Shown: in pieces, positions 1 through 6,937 of the stretch | Numbering within the stretch: the stretch's first letter is position 1 | Layout of the letters: each line of letters begins with the position of its first letter | DNA from: CAYOXX01 sp964408025 | GTDB lineage: Bacteria > Acidobacteriota > DATKUA01 | Reading direction: 5' to 3' | Length of the DNA: 8,221 bases | NCBI GenBank assembly: GCA_964408025.1 | Contig: CAYOXX010000114.1 | Location: 1-8,221 of the forward strand | Notes under the pieces: generated by a model | The model's input: only the letters and a program-made list of their open reading frames with translations | What the model was told of the DNA's origin: nothing | The model's database searches: none | Program-made: the position numbers and the translations under genes

Positions 1-303
1 GTCGCGGTCAACTGGAGCGGCGCCGGCCTGCCGGCGCTCCTGCTGATTCTCTACTGGGTTCTCGCCGGCAACGTGATCGGCCAGCTCGTGCGCTTCTACG
101 GCGTCAAGCGCATCGGCCCCCACCGCGCCACCGCCTTCGTCTACCTGGTGCCGTTCAGCGCCGCCGCCATCGGCGCGCTGGTCCTCGGCTCCCCCGTCGG
201 ACCCCACCACCTGGTCGGCGGCGCAGTCGTCTTCGCCGGCATCGCGCTCACCCGCGCTGAGCGCCTGCCGGTCCCGCACAAGCCGCCCGCGGGAGCCCCT
301 TGA
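1..303 (+). CDS. EamA/DMT-family membrane transporter, C-terminal fragment
   Basis: The reading frame is open from the first base, so the gene begins outside the window; 100 C-terminal residues are visible. They contain two hydrophobic segments (about residues 9-25 and 47-65) and a third near 75-89, joined by short basic or polar loops. The stretch from YGVKRIGPHRA through VYLVPFSAAAIGALVLGSPV to the final GGAVVFAGIAL follows the pattern of the last helices of an EamA domain: a Tyr-x-Lys-Arg-Ile-Gly loop, a helix with an internal Pro, a Gly-Ser/Glu-Pro turn, then Gly-Gly/Ala-x-x-Ile/Val-x-x-Gly. Members of the drug/metabolite transporter superfamily export amino acids, nucleotides or other metabolites across the inner membrane; the substrate cannot be read from this fragment. 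The chain ends in a short Pro-rich cytoplasmic tail. It is a separate unit from the ribosomal genes downstream. Confidence 0.8.
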   Translation, partial: VAVNWSGAGLPALLLILYWVLAGNVIGQLVRFYGVKRIGPHRATAFVYLVPFSAAAIGALVLGSPVGPHHLVGGAVVFAGIALTRAERLPVPHKPPAGAP

Positions 304-334
304 GTTGCATCTCATCTGACGTTTCCCGCGAGCG

Positions 335-367
335 AGACAGGCCGGAGGCCCTGGTGTCTGTCGTTTT
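335..367 (+). terminator. possible intrinsic terminator of the transporter gene
   Basis: About 30 bases after the transporter stop, GGCC (340-343) and GGCC (347-350) flank a three-base loop. The stem can be lengthened either with CA/TG across a one-base bulge or with AGACA/TGTCT (335-339 and 355-359) across a four-base bulge. TTTT follows at 364-367. The stem is imperfect and the T-run short, so this is only a candidate. Confidence 0.3.
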
Positions 368-395
368 ACATCTCTGGCGGCTACGCGAATTGGGT

Positions 396-410
396 CAAGG
401 CTATGCCTTG
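396..410. repeat. perfect 6-bp inverted repeat upstream of the rplM promoter
   Basis: CAAGGC (396-401) and GCCTTG (405-410) are perfect inverted copies around TAT. The centre lies about 80 bp before the predicted rplM transcript start, beyond the -35 box. It could be a protein-binding site or a small hairpin at the end of the upstream transcript. No T-run follows it. The rest of the 304-446 stretch shows no gene. Confidence 0.4.
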
Positions 411-446
411 CCGCCCGCCGGCGCGCCCTGCAAGCCCTTATCCCTC

Positions 447-475
447 TTGACAACCTCGTGGGCGTTGAGTAGATT
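447..475 (+). promoter_or_regulatory. sigma70-type promoter of the rplM-rpsI operon
   Basis: A consensus TTGACA (447-452) is separated by exactly 17 bp from TAGATT (470-475), which matches TATAAT at four of six positions including the key first T, second A and last T. The predicted start of transcription is near 481-483, giving a leader of only about 30 bases before the rplM ATG. A strong housekeeping promoter is expected ahead of ribosomal protein genes. It may drive the whole series through the EF-G gene, since no convincing promoter is seen in the later gaps. Confidence 0.75.
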
Positions 476-482
476 GCGCAGC

Positions 483-501
483 CCTGACCGCGAGGGTCAG
501 G
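483..501 (+). promoter_or_regulatory. leader hairpin at the 5' end of the rplM mRNA
   Basis: CCTGACC (483-489) pairs perfectly with GGTCAGG (495-501) around the loop GCGAG. The hairpin would sit at the very 5' end of the predicted transcript and end just before the GGGAG ribosome-binding site at 504-508. L13 is known to control its own operon through leader RNA in E. coli, and Firmicutes have a separate L13 leader motif, so an autoregulatory role is plausible here. A role in protecting the 5' end, or as a DNA operator overlapping the start of transcription, is equally possible. Confidence 0.5.
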
Positions 502-512
502 CCGGGAGAGCG

Positions 513-959
513 ATGAGGACTTACGTTCCCAAGGGTTCCGAGGTCCAGGCGCACCGGAAGTGGTATCTGGTCGATGCCGCCGGGGTGCCGCTGGGGCGGC
601 TCTGCACGCGGGTGGCGAACATCCTGACCGGCAAGAACAAGCCGACCTACACGACGTTCATCGACACGGGCGACCACGTGATCGTGCTCAACGCCACCAA
701 GGTGAAACTGACGGGGCGGAAGGAGAGCGACAAGATCTACTACCGCCACTCCCGCTACCCCGGCTCGCTGAAGAAGATGACGGCGGGAGAGAAGAGGGCG
801 CGCCATCCCGAGCGCCTAGTCGAGGACGCGGTGCGCGGCATGCTGCCCAAAACCAAGCTCGGCCGCAAGATGTTCAAGAAGCTGAAGGTCTACGCCGGCG
901 CCGAGCACCCTCACGAGGCGCAGGCTCCCGAGGCGGTCGCCGTCGAGGACCTGCGCTGA
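513..959 (+). CDS. rplM: 50S ribosomal protein L13
   Basis: L13 (uL13) is an early-assembling protein of the large ribosomal subunit that binds 23S rRNA. The 148-residue chain shows the family's hallmarks throughout: WYLVDAAGVPLGRL near residues 17-30, the GKNKPTYT segment (40-47), GDHVIVLNA (53-61), HSRYPGSLK (79-87), and the highly conserved AVRGMLPKTKLGRKMFKKLKVY to EHPHEAQ block (106-137). Length is close to the usual 140-150, with a short acidic C-terminal tail. The ATG at 513 is chosen because it yields the canonical N-terminus (MRTYVPK), is preceded by GGGAG at 504-508 and lies just after the promoter; the same frame is open upstream to about 300, but that part crosses the promoter and has no family similarity. 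rpsI follows after 13 bases, the standard L13-S9 pairing. Confidence 0.97.
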   Translation: MRTYVPKGSEVQAHRKWYLVDAAGVPLGRLCTRVANILTGKNKPTYTTFIDTGDHVIVLNATKVKLTGRKESDKIYYRHSRYPGSLKKMTAGEKRARHPERLVEDAVRGMLPKTKLGRKMFKKLKVYAGAEHPHEAQAPEAVAVEDLR

Positions 960-972
960 TGGGCTCTACAGG

Positions 973-1359
973 ATGATTCAGTACTACGGAACGGGCAAGC
1001 GCAAGCGGTCGGTGGCGCGCGTCTACCTGCGGCCGGGCGACGGGGAGGTCGTGATCAACAAGCGACCCTTCGAGGACTTCTTCCCCAGCGAGACGCTGCG
1101 CTGGCAAGTCCGCCAGCCGCTGGTGCACACCGAGACCCAGGGCAAGTTCGACATCTACGTCAACGTGCGCGGCGGCGGCGTCAGCGGCCAGGCCGGGGCG
1201 GTACGCCACGGCATCAGCCGTGCGCTGGTGGACTACAACGCCGAGCTGCGCGACACGCTGAAGAAGGCCGGCTTCCTGACCCGCGATTCCCGCAAGATCG
1301 AGCGCAAGAAGTACGGCCAGAAGAAGGCGCGCAAGCGCTTCCAGTACTCGAAGCGCTAA
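973..1359 (+). CDS. rpsI: 30S ribosomal protein S9
   Basis: S9 (uS9) sits in the head of the small subunit, and its C-terminal tail reaches the P-site tRNA. The 128-residue chain matches the family in length and motifs: GTGKRKRSVARV (6-17), PGDGEVVINKRPF (21-33), the glycine-rich VRGGGVSGQAGAVRHGISRAL (65-85), FLTRDSRKIERKKYGQKKARK (101-121) and the terminal QYSKR. The final Ser-Lys-Arg that touches tRNA is intact. The ATG is 13 bases after the rplM stop with only weak ribosome-binding sequence before it (GGG at 961-963, and AGG directly against the ATG). Translation is therefore probably coupled to that of rplM, which would keep L13 and S9 in step. Confidence 0.97.
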   Translation: MIQYYGTGKRKRSVARVYLRPGDGEVVINKRPFEDFFPSETLRWQVRQPLVHTETQGKFDIYVNVRGGGVSGQAGAVRHGISRALVDYNAELRDTLKKAGFLTRDSRKIERKKYGQKKARKRFQYSKR

Positions 1360-1367
1360 ACCGGTTC

Positions 1368-1411
1368 CCGCGGCCCGCATTCGAGACCCTTACCTTCTGT
1401 GCGGGCTGCGG
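1368..1411 (+). promoter_or_regulatory. long hairpin in the rpsI-rpsB gap (candidate S2 leader element)
   Basis: CCGCGGCCCGCA (1368-1379) pairs with TGCGGGCTGCGG (1400-1411) over 12 positions, eleven Watson-Crick and one G-U, enclosing a 20-base pyrimidine-rich loop. No T-run follows on the plus strand (the next bases are CGATAACTAAAAA), so it does not look like an intrinsic terminator for rpsI. In E. coli, S2 represses rpsB-tsf through a structured leader, so an equivalent role is a reasonable inference. A small second hairpin, TCCC-GCGA-GGGA (1432-1443), with a GNRA-type loop, stands just before the ribosome-binding site. GATAAC at 1413-1418 resembles a -10 box but lacks a good -35. Confidence 0.5.
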
Positions 1412-1447
1412 CGATAACTAAAAAGGCATCTTCCCGCGAGGGATGGC

Positions 1448-1455
1448 AAGGAGGT
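1448..1455 (+). promoter_or_regulatory. full-length ribosome-binding site of rpsB
   Basis: AAGGAGGT is a complete complement to the 3' end of 16S rRNA, four bases before the rpsB ATG at 1460. It fixes the rpsB start and confirms that the organism uses the standard anti-Shine-Dalgarno sequence. The spacing is slightly shorter than the usual optimum. Confidence 0.85.
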
Positions 1456-1459
1456 AGGG

Positions 1460-2908
<1,449 letters not shown>

Positions 2909-2935
2909 TTCGACCGAAATGACGCGGCGCTGCAG

Positions 2936-2954
2936 CGGGTGCGCACGCCACCCG
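2936..2954 (+). other. GC-rich hairpin between rpsB and tsf
   Basis: CGGGTG (2936-2941) pairs with CACCCG (2949-2954) around a seven-base loop, directly after a 10-bp palindrome centred near 2931. No T-run follows. It may stabilise the upstream mRNA end or partly block read-through, setting the S2 to EF-Ts ratio. It could also be incidental in such GC-rich DNA. Confidence 0.35.
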
Positions 2955-2986
2955 GGCGGAACCGATAGGCAAAGAGGGATGCGTAG

Positions 2987-3601
2987 ATGGAAATAAACAG
3001 TGCGATGGTCAAGGAGCTCAGGGACAAGACCGGCGCGGGCATCATGGACTGCAAGAGCGCGCTCCAGGAGACCGGAGGCGACCTGGAGGAGGCGGTTACC
3101 GCGTTGCGCAAGAAGGGCTTGGCCGCCGCCGCCAAGAAGGCCGGCCGAGCCACCAGCGAGGGGTTGATCCACTCCTACATCCACGCCGGCGGCAAGCTGG
3201 GCGTGCTGTTGGAGGTCAACTGCGAGACCGACTTCGTCGCCCGCACCGAGCAATTCCGGGAGCTGGTCCACTGCTTGGCGATGCACGTCGCCGCGGCCGA
3301 GCCGCGCTTCGTCGGCAAGGACGACGTCACCGAGGCCGACCTGGAGCGGGAGCGCGAGATATTCTCCGAGCAGGCGCGCGCCACCGGCAAGCCGGATCAC
3401 GTGATCGCGAAGATCGTCGACGGCAAGATGGGCAAGTTCTACACCCAGGTCTGCTTGCTGGAGCAGCCGTACGTGAGGGACCCCGACAAGACGGTCGGCA
3501 CGCTGATCCAGGAGGCGATCGCGGCGCTGGGGGAAAACATCCACGTCAAGCGCTTCGAGCGCTTCAAGCTGGGCGAGGACGCGGGCGTCCGGCGCGCCTG
3601 A
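2987..3601 (+). CDS. tsf: translation elongation factor Ts (short form)
   Basis: EF-Ts is the cytoplasmic nucleotide exchange factor that releases GDP from EF-Tu so that it can bind GTP and aminoacyl-tRNA again. The N-terminal UBA-like domain carries VKELRDKTGAGIMDCKSAL (8-26) and ends in LRKKGLAAAAKKAGR (40-54). The core has VNCETDFVAR (77-86), whose Thr-Asp-Phe-Val segment in EF-Ts contacts the EF-Tu nucleotide site. The C-terminus has GTLIQEAIAALGENIHVKRFERFKLGE (171-197). At 204 residues it lacks the longer core repeat and coiled-coil module of the 283-residue E. coli protein and resembles the short EF-Ts of Thermus-like lineages. The ATG at 2987 is preceded by AGAGGG (2973-2978), eight bases upstream. 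Position next to rpsB is the usual one; the common follower pyrH is absent and an EF-G gene takes its place. Confidence 0.97.
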   Translation: MEINSAMVKELRDKTGAGIMDCKSALQETGGDLEEAVTALRKKGLAAAAKKAGRATSEGLIHSYIHAGGKLGVLLEVNCETDFVARTEQFRELVHCLAMHVAAAEPRFVGKDDVTEADLEREREIFSEQARATGKPDHVIAKIVDGKMGKFYTQVCLLEQPYVRDPDKTVGTLIQEAIAALGENIHVKRFERFKLGEDAGVRRA

Positions 3602-3624
3602 GTCGCGGCCGCGCTTCGTCGGGT

Positions 3625-3663
3625 CGGCTTTCTCAAGCCGCTTCCTTCGGCGGGGGGAAGCGG
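3625..3663 (+). promoter_or_regulatory. two overlapping hairpins in the tsf-EF-G gap
   Basis: CGGCTT (3625-3630) pairs with AAGCCG (3635-3640) around TCTC. CCGCTTCC (3638-3645) pairs with GGAAGCGG (3656-3663), and this second stem can continue inward with two G-U pairs and one G-C pair. The stems share bases 3638-3640, so both cannot form fully at once. No T-run follows either. The second hairpin ends ten bases before the ribosome-binding site of the next gene. An attenuation-like switch is possible, but a simple mRNA-processing or stability structure is as likely. Confidence 0.4.
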
Positions 3664-3686
3664 GAACGGTATCGAGGTAGCGAGAG

Positions 3687-5780
3687 ATGAAGAACTACGA
3701 GAGTTCCGCGCTGCGCAACGTGGCCGTGGTCGGCCACGGCGACGTCGGCAAGACGTCGCTCGTGGCGGCCTTCCTCTACAACACCGGCATGATCAACCGG
3801 CTCGGGCGGGTAGACGACGGCACAGCGGCCACCGATTTCAACGAGGACGAGGTCGAACGGCAGATCTCGATCAACGCGGCCGCGGCCTACTGCGAGCACG
3901 CCGACCACAAGATCAACATCCTCGACGCCCCCGGCTACGCCAACTTCATCCACGAGGCGAAGGCGGCGCTGCGGGTGGTCGACGGCGCCCTGATCGGCGT
4001 CTGCGGCGTGGCCGGCGTCGAGGTGATAACCGAGCGGGTGTTCCGCTACTGCCGGGAGTTCGAGTTGCCCAGGGCCTTCTGGATCAACAAGCTGGACCGC
4101 GACAACAGCAGCTTCGAGCGCGTTATCGAGGCCATCAACGAAGCCTTCGACCGCCGGGCGGTGGCCGTGCAGCTGCCGATCGGCGTGGAGAAGGACTTCT
4201 GCGGCGTCGTCGACCTGATCGGCATGAGGGCCTTCGTCTACAAGGGGGACGGCAGCCCGGAGTTCAGCGAGGAGGAGATTCCGGCCGACCTGCGGGACAA
4301 GGCTCAGGAGGCGCACACGGTCCTGGTGGAGATGATCGCCGAGAACGACGAGGAGCTGATGGAGCGCTACTTCGAGGCGGGGGAACTTAGCGCCGAGGAG
4401 ATGACCAGTGGTCTGCGGGCTGCGGTGCTGCGGCGCGAGCTCTTCCCCGTCTACTGCTGCAGCGCCACCCACAACATCGGCGCGACGCAGATCGTCGGCG
4501 GCATCCTGCGCTTCATGCCCTCGCCGCTCGAGCTGGGCGAGGTGAAGGGTAGCGACCCGGAGAGCGGCGAGCAGAGGGCGATCGCTGCCTCGCCCGAGGC
4601 CTCCTTTTCCGCCTACGTCTTCAAGACGGTGATCGACCCCTTCGCTGGCCGCATCAGCATGTTCAGGATCTACTCCGGCCGCCTGAAGTCCGACTCGACC
4701 GTGCAGAACGCGACCCGGGGCGCCAGCGAGCGGATCGGCAACCTGCTGGTGCTGCAGGGCAGGGAGCACGAGCAGGTTAGGGAGCTGGCCGCGGGCGACA
4801 TCGGCGCCGTCGCCAAGCTGCGCGGGACCCACACCGGCGACACCCTCTGCAGCCCCTCTGAGAAGATCGTTTTCGAGCCGGTTACCTTCCCCGAGCCGGT
4901 GATCGCCTACGCCCTGGAGCCCAAGAGCCGGGGCGACGAAGAGAAGGTCAGCGGCGCGCTGGCCAAGCTGCAGGAGGAGGACCTGATGCTGCGCAGCGAG
5001 CGCGACCCGCAGACCAAGGAGCTGCTGGTGCGCGGCACCGGGCAGCTGCACATCGAGGTGGTTGTCGAGCGTCTCGAGAACAAGTTCGGCTGCGAGGTGA
5101 TCCTGCACCAGCCCAAGGTCCCATACCGCGAGACGGTCACCGCCAACTCCGACGTCCGCGCGCGCCACAAGAAGCAAAGCGGCGGGCGGGGCCAGTTCGC
5201 CGAGTGCGCCATCAAGCTCGAGCCGCTTGGGCGCGGCGAGGGCTACGAGTTCGTGGACAAGATCTTCGGCGGCTCGATACCGCAGCAGTACCGCCCCGCC
5301 GTCGACAAGGGGATCCAGGAGGCTTCGGCCAAGGGGGTGCTGGCCGGCTACCCGGTCGTCGACTTCAAGGTGGTCCTCTACGACGGCAAAGACCACCCGG
5401 TCGACTCCTCCGAGATGGCCTTCAAGATCGCCGGCTCGCTGGCCTTCAAGGAAGCCGCTCGGGGCGCCGGCCCGGCGCTGCTCGAGCCGATCATGGATGT
5501 CGAGATCACCGTTCCCGACGAGAACACCGGCGACGTCATGGGCGACCTCAACGGCCGCCGCGGCCGCGTGCAGGGCATGAACCCCGGCGCCGGCGGCACC
5601 GTCGTCCGGGCGCAGGTGCCGATGGCCGAGATGCTCACCTACTCGCCCGACCTGACCTCGATGACCGGCGGGCGCGGCTCCTACACCATGGGATTCAGCC
5701 GCTACGAGATAGTGCCGGCCCACCTGGCGGGCAAGATCATCGAGCAGGTGAAGCAGGACCGGGAAGAGGAGAAGAAGTAA
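3687..5780 (+). CDS. fusA: elongation factor G-like GTPase, EF-G-II type
   Basis: EF-G moves tRNAs and mRNA through the ribosome using GTP, and in some bacteria also helps to recycle ribosomes. All five domains are present in 697 residues. The G domain (about 8-285) has P-loop GHGDVGKT (16-23), switch I RQISI (58-62), switch II DAPGY (80-84), NKLD (134-137) and the CSA G5 element (258-260). Domain II is about 305-395 and domain III about 403-478. Domain IV (about 479-600) has the HKKQSGGRGQF loop and DHPVDSSEMAFKIA (569-582). Domain V (about 600-690) has PIMDVEITVPDENTGDVMGDL. The P-loop variant and tyrosine at the switch II position 84, where EF-G has the catalytic histidine, suggest the EF-G-II/EF-G-like subfamily rather than canonical EF-G. 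His570 aligns with the domain IV tip histidine (His583 in E. coli) important for translocation. The ATG has GAGGT (3674-3678) upstream. It could be a second EF-G of specialised use; whether the genome also has a canonical EF-G is not visible. Confidence 0.92.
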   Translation: MKNYESSALRNVAVVGHGDVGKTSLVAAFLYNTGMINRLGRVDDGTAATDFNEDEVERQISINAAAAYCEHADHKINILDAPGYANFIHEAKAALRVVDGALIGVCGVAGVEVITERVFRYCREFELPRAFWINKLDRDNSSFERVIEAINEAFDRRAVAVQLPIGVEKDFCGVVDLIGMRAFVYKGDGSPEFSEEEIPADLRDKAQEAHTVLVEMIAENDEELMERYFEAGELSAEEMTSGLRAAVLRRELFPVYCCSATHNIGATQIVGGILRFMPSPLELGEVKGSDPESGEQRAIAASPEASFSAYVFKTVIDPFAGRISMFRIYSGRLKSDSTVQNATRGASERIGNLLVLQGREHEQVRELAAGDIGAVAKLRGTHTGDTLCSPSEKIVFEPVTFPEPVIAYALEPKSRGDEEKVSGALAKLQEEDLMLRSERDPQTKELLVRGTGQLHIEVVVERLENKFGCEVILHQPKVPYRETVTANSDVRARHKKQSGGRGQFAECAIKLEPLGRGEGYEFVDKIFGGSIPQQYRPAVDKGIQEASAKGVLAGYPVVDFKVVLYDGKDHPVDSSEMAFKIAGSLAFKEAARGAGPALLEPIMDVEITVPDENTGDVMGDLNGRRGRVQGMNPGAGGTVVRAQVPMAEMLTYSPDLTSMTGGRGSYTMGFSRYEIVPAHLAGKIIEQVKQDREEEKK

Positions 5781-5828
5781 ACGCGAGCCGTTTCGTCGCC
5801 TTCCGCGCGCAGCCTCTTGATGCGGTCG

Positions 5829-5900
5829 CCTTCCCTCCGCCGGAAGGAATGCCGCCCGCGGGCGCTGTCGAAGCGAGCTCCAGGAGGCCCCCGCCCCCTG
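5829..5900 (+). other. hairpin-rich gap after the EF-G gene
   Basis: The 195-base gap between the EF-G stop and the next gene starts with several possible stems. CCTTCC/GGAAGG (5829-5834 and 5842-5847) have a seven-base loop. A GCCCGCGGGC palindrome lies at 5854-5863. CAGGAGG/CCCCCTG (5881-5887 and 5894-5900) pair with one mismatch. None is followed by a T-run, so if transcription of the translation cluster ends here it would need Rho or be incomplete. No gene is seen in the gap. Confidence 0.35.
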
Positions 5901-5910
5901 TAAATAATCG

Positions 5911-5938
5911 CTGGCTACATCAGGACAGGCTGTATAAT
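5911..5938 (+). promoter_or_regulatory. promoter of the MgtE_N-like gene
   Basis: TATAAT at 5933-5938 is a perfect -10 box in a locally AT-richer stretch. CTGGCT at 5911-5916, 16 bp upstream, matches the -35 consensus at only three of six positions. The predicted transcript start is near 5945, about 30 bases before the ATG. It implies that the following gene is transcribed separately from the translation cluster, with moderate strength or with help from an activator. Confidence 0.6.
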
Positions 5939-5975
5939 ATCAACATCCGGTTTATCCAACTCGCAGGAGGCTATC

Positions 5976-6893
5976 ATGAGCAATCCGCTGGGCCTGATAG
6001 ATCGTTTACTCTTGCCGTTCTATTCCCCGCCCAAGATTGCAAAGCTCCTGGCGAAGAAAGGGCCGGCGGATGCCGCCGCCGTGCTCAAGACCTTCCCCCG
6101 CCGGCGAAGCCTGGATGTGATAAGCCACTGGTCGGAACGAGTACGGGCGCACATTATTAATCAGCTCGGCGATTACGGCATCGGGCTCCTGAAGAAGATG
6201 GATACCGCCGAGCAGAGCAAACTGATGCTAACCCTGGATGCCAAGCTCGTCAGAAAGTTCACACAAGGCATTTCCGACAAAGAGCTCAAGCTGCTGGCGA
6301 CCTGGGACCTGTCCTACATGGTAGTTGTGCTGCCGAAACTACCGGCTAAGAAAGCATCCAGCCTGCTTAGCTCGTTGAAGCACGAGGACCAAGAGACTCT
6401 GATTAACGGTTTAAAACCTTGGGTGCGGACCGAACTGATAAGGGCGATGAAACCTGAGGACAAGGCTCGCCTGCTCAGCAAGCTGGAGCTGAAGTCGCTG
6501 GTCGACCTGTTCGGGCGCTGGGGCCCGGATGAGCAGAGTGAAGTATTTCGCTTCATGGCGACCGAGCAGCGCAACGAGATCCTGAACTACATGCGGCCCC
6601 CAGCCGTCATCGCGTTGCTGAAAGACTGGGACCATGAGAAGCTTATCGAGCTGATAGTGAGTATGGAAGAGACGCGTCAGATGGCGATCTTCAAGTACCT
6701 GCCGGATGAGTTGCAGGAGGTCGTCTTTCCGGCGCTGCCAAAAGTTCGCCAGCGCGTTATCCTCTCGCAGACCAAGCCGTCCGTCGGCGCGAGGTTGACA
6801 GGCTCCTTTTCCAGGGAGGAGGTCGAAGAGCTGCTCTCCGACCTCCCGCTGGAGCACGCCTCGGCGATCCGCAAGGCGAGGATCATTGGCTGA
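5976..6893 (+). CDS. alpha-helical repeat protein resembling the MgtE N-terminal domain
   Basis: I do not recognise a named gene. The 305-residue chain has no signal peptide, no clear membrane segment and no cysteine. It is built of short amphipathic helices with recurring patterns such as LPKLPAKKASSLLSSL (119-134), MKPEDKARLLSKLELKSL (158-175), WGPDEQSEVFRFMATEQRNE (182-201) and YLPDELQEVVFPALPK (241-256). This L-P-x-E/K-x-x-x-x-L-L periodicity is typical of the right-handed superhelix of the MgtE_N/FliG-like family. In MgtE that domain is the cytoplasmic magnesium sensor, but here no CBS domains or transmembrane helices follow. A role as a scaffold or regulatory partner is inference only. 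The start is well set by AGGAGG (5965-5970), five bases before the ATG. Codon use is less GC-biased than in the ribosomal genes (TTA, ATA, ATT and AAT occur early), which may reflect lower expression or transfer. It converges with the beta-barrel gene. Confidence 0.75.
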   Translation: MSNPLGLIDRLLLPFYSPPKIAKLLAKKGPADAAAVLKTFPRRRSLDVISHWSERVRAHIINQLGDYGIGLLKKMDTAEQSKLMLTLDAKLVRKFTQGISDKELKLLATWDLSYMVVVLPKLPAKKASSLLSSLKHEDQETLINGLKPWVRTELIRAMKPEDKARLLSKLELKSLVDLFGRWGPDEQSEVFRFMATEQRNEILNYMRPPAVIALLKDWDHEKLIELIVSMEETRQMAIFKYLPDELQEVVFPALPKVRQRVILSQTKPSVGARLTGSFSREEVEELLSDLPLEHASAIRKARIIG

Positions 6894-6896
6894 AGA

Positions 6897-6932
6897 CTGC
6901 CGGCCGAGTCCCCTGGCCGCGGGGGCGGGCAG
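6897..6932. terminator. hairpin between convergent genes
   Basis: In the 44-base gap between the two converging stop codons, CGGCC (6901-6905) pairs with GGCCG (6915-6919) and CTGCC (6897-6901) with GGCAG (6928-6932), sharing one base. The position suits a shared two-way end of transcription, but there is no T-run on either strand, so intrinsic termination would be weak. Confidence 0.3.
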
Positions 6933-6937
6933 CCGCT

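Noticed and set aside
300..512. An upstream extension of the rplM frame that would add 71 residues
   Set aside because: It crosses a consensus promoter and leader hairpin, has no L13 similarity, and the internal ATG at 513 gives the normal N-terminus with a ribosome-binding site.
1390..1418. A possible promoter TTACCT-N17-GATAAC ahead of rpsB
   Set aside because: The -35 matches only three of six positions and the -10 lacks both the first and the last T; part of it lies in the stem of a strong hairpin.
2979..2996. A five-codon ATG frame overlapping the tsf start
   Set aside because: It is very short and occurs within the ribosome-binding region by chance; there is no sign that it acts as a leader peptide.
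3633..5723. A 696-codon minus-strand frame antisense to the EF-G gene
   Set aside because: The plus strand encodes an unmistakable five-domain EF-G over the same interval; the antisense frame is Arg/His/Ala/Val-rich, as expected of a GC-driven shadow.
5204..6160. A 318-codon plus-strand frame covering the 3' end of the EF-G gene, the gap and the start of the next gene
   Set aside because: It overlaps two better-supported genes in a different frame and is dominated by Arg/Pro/Gly, typical of GC-rich shadow translation.
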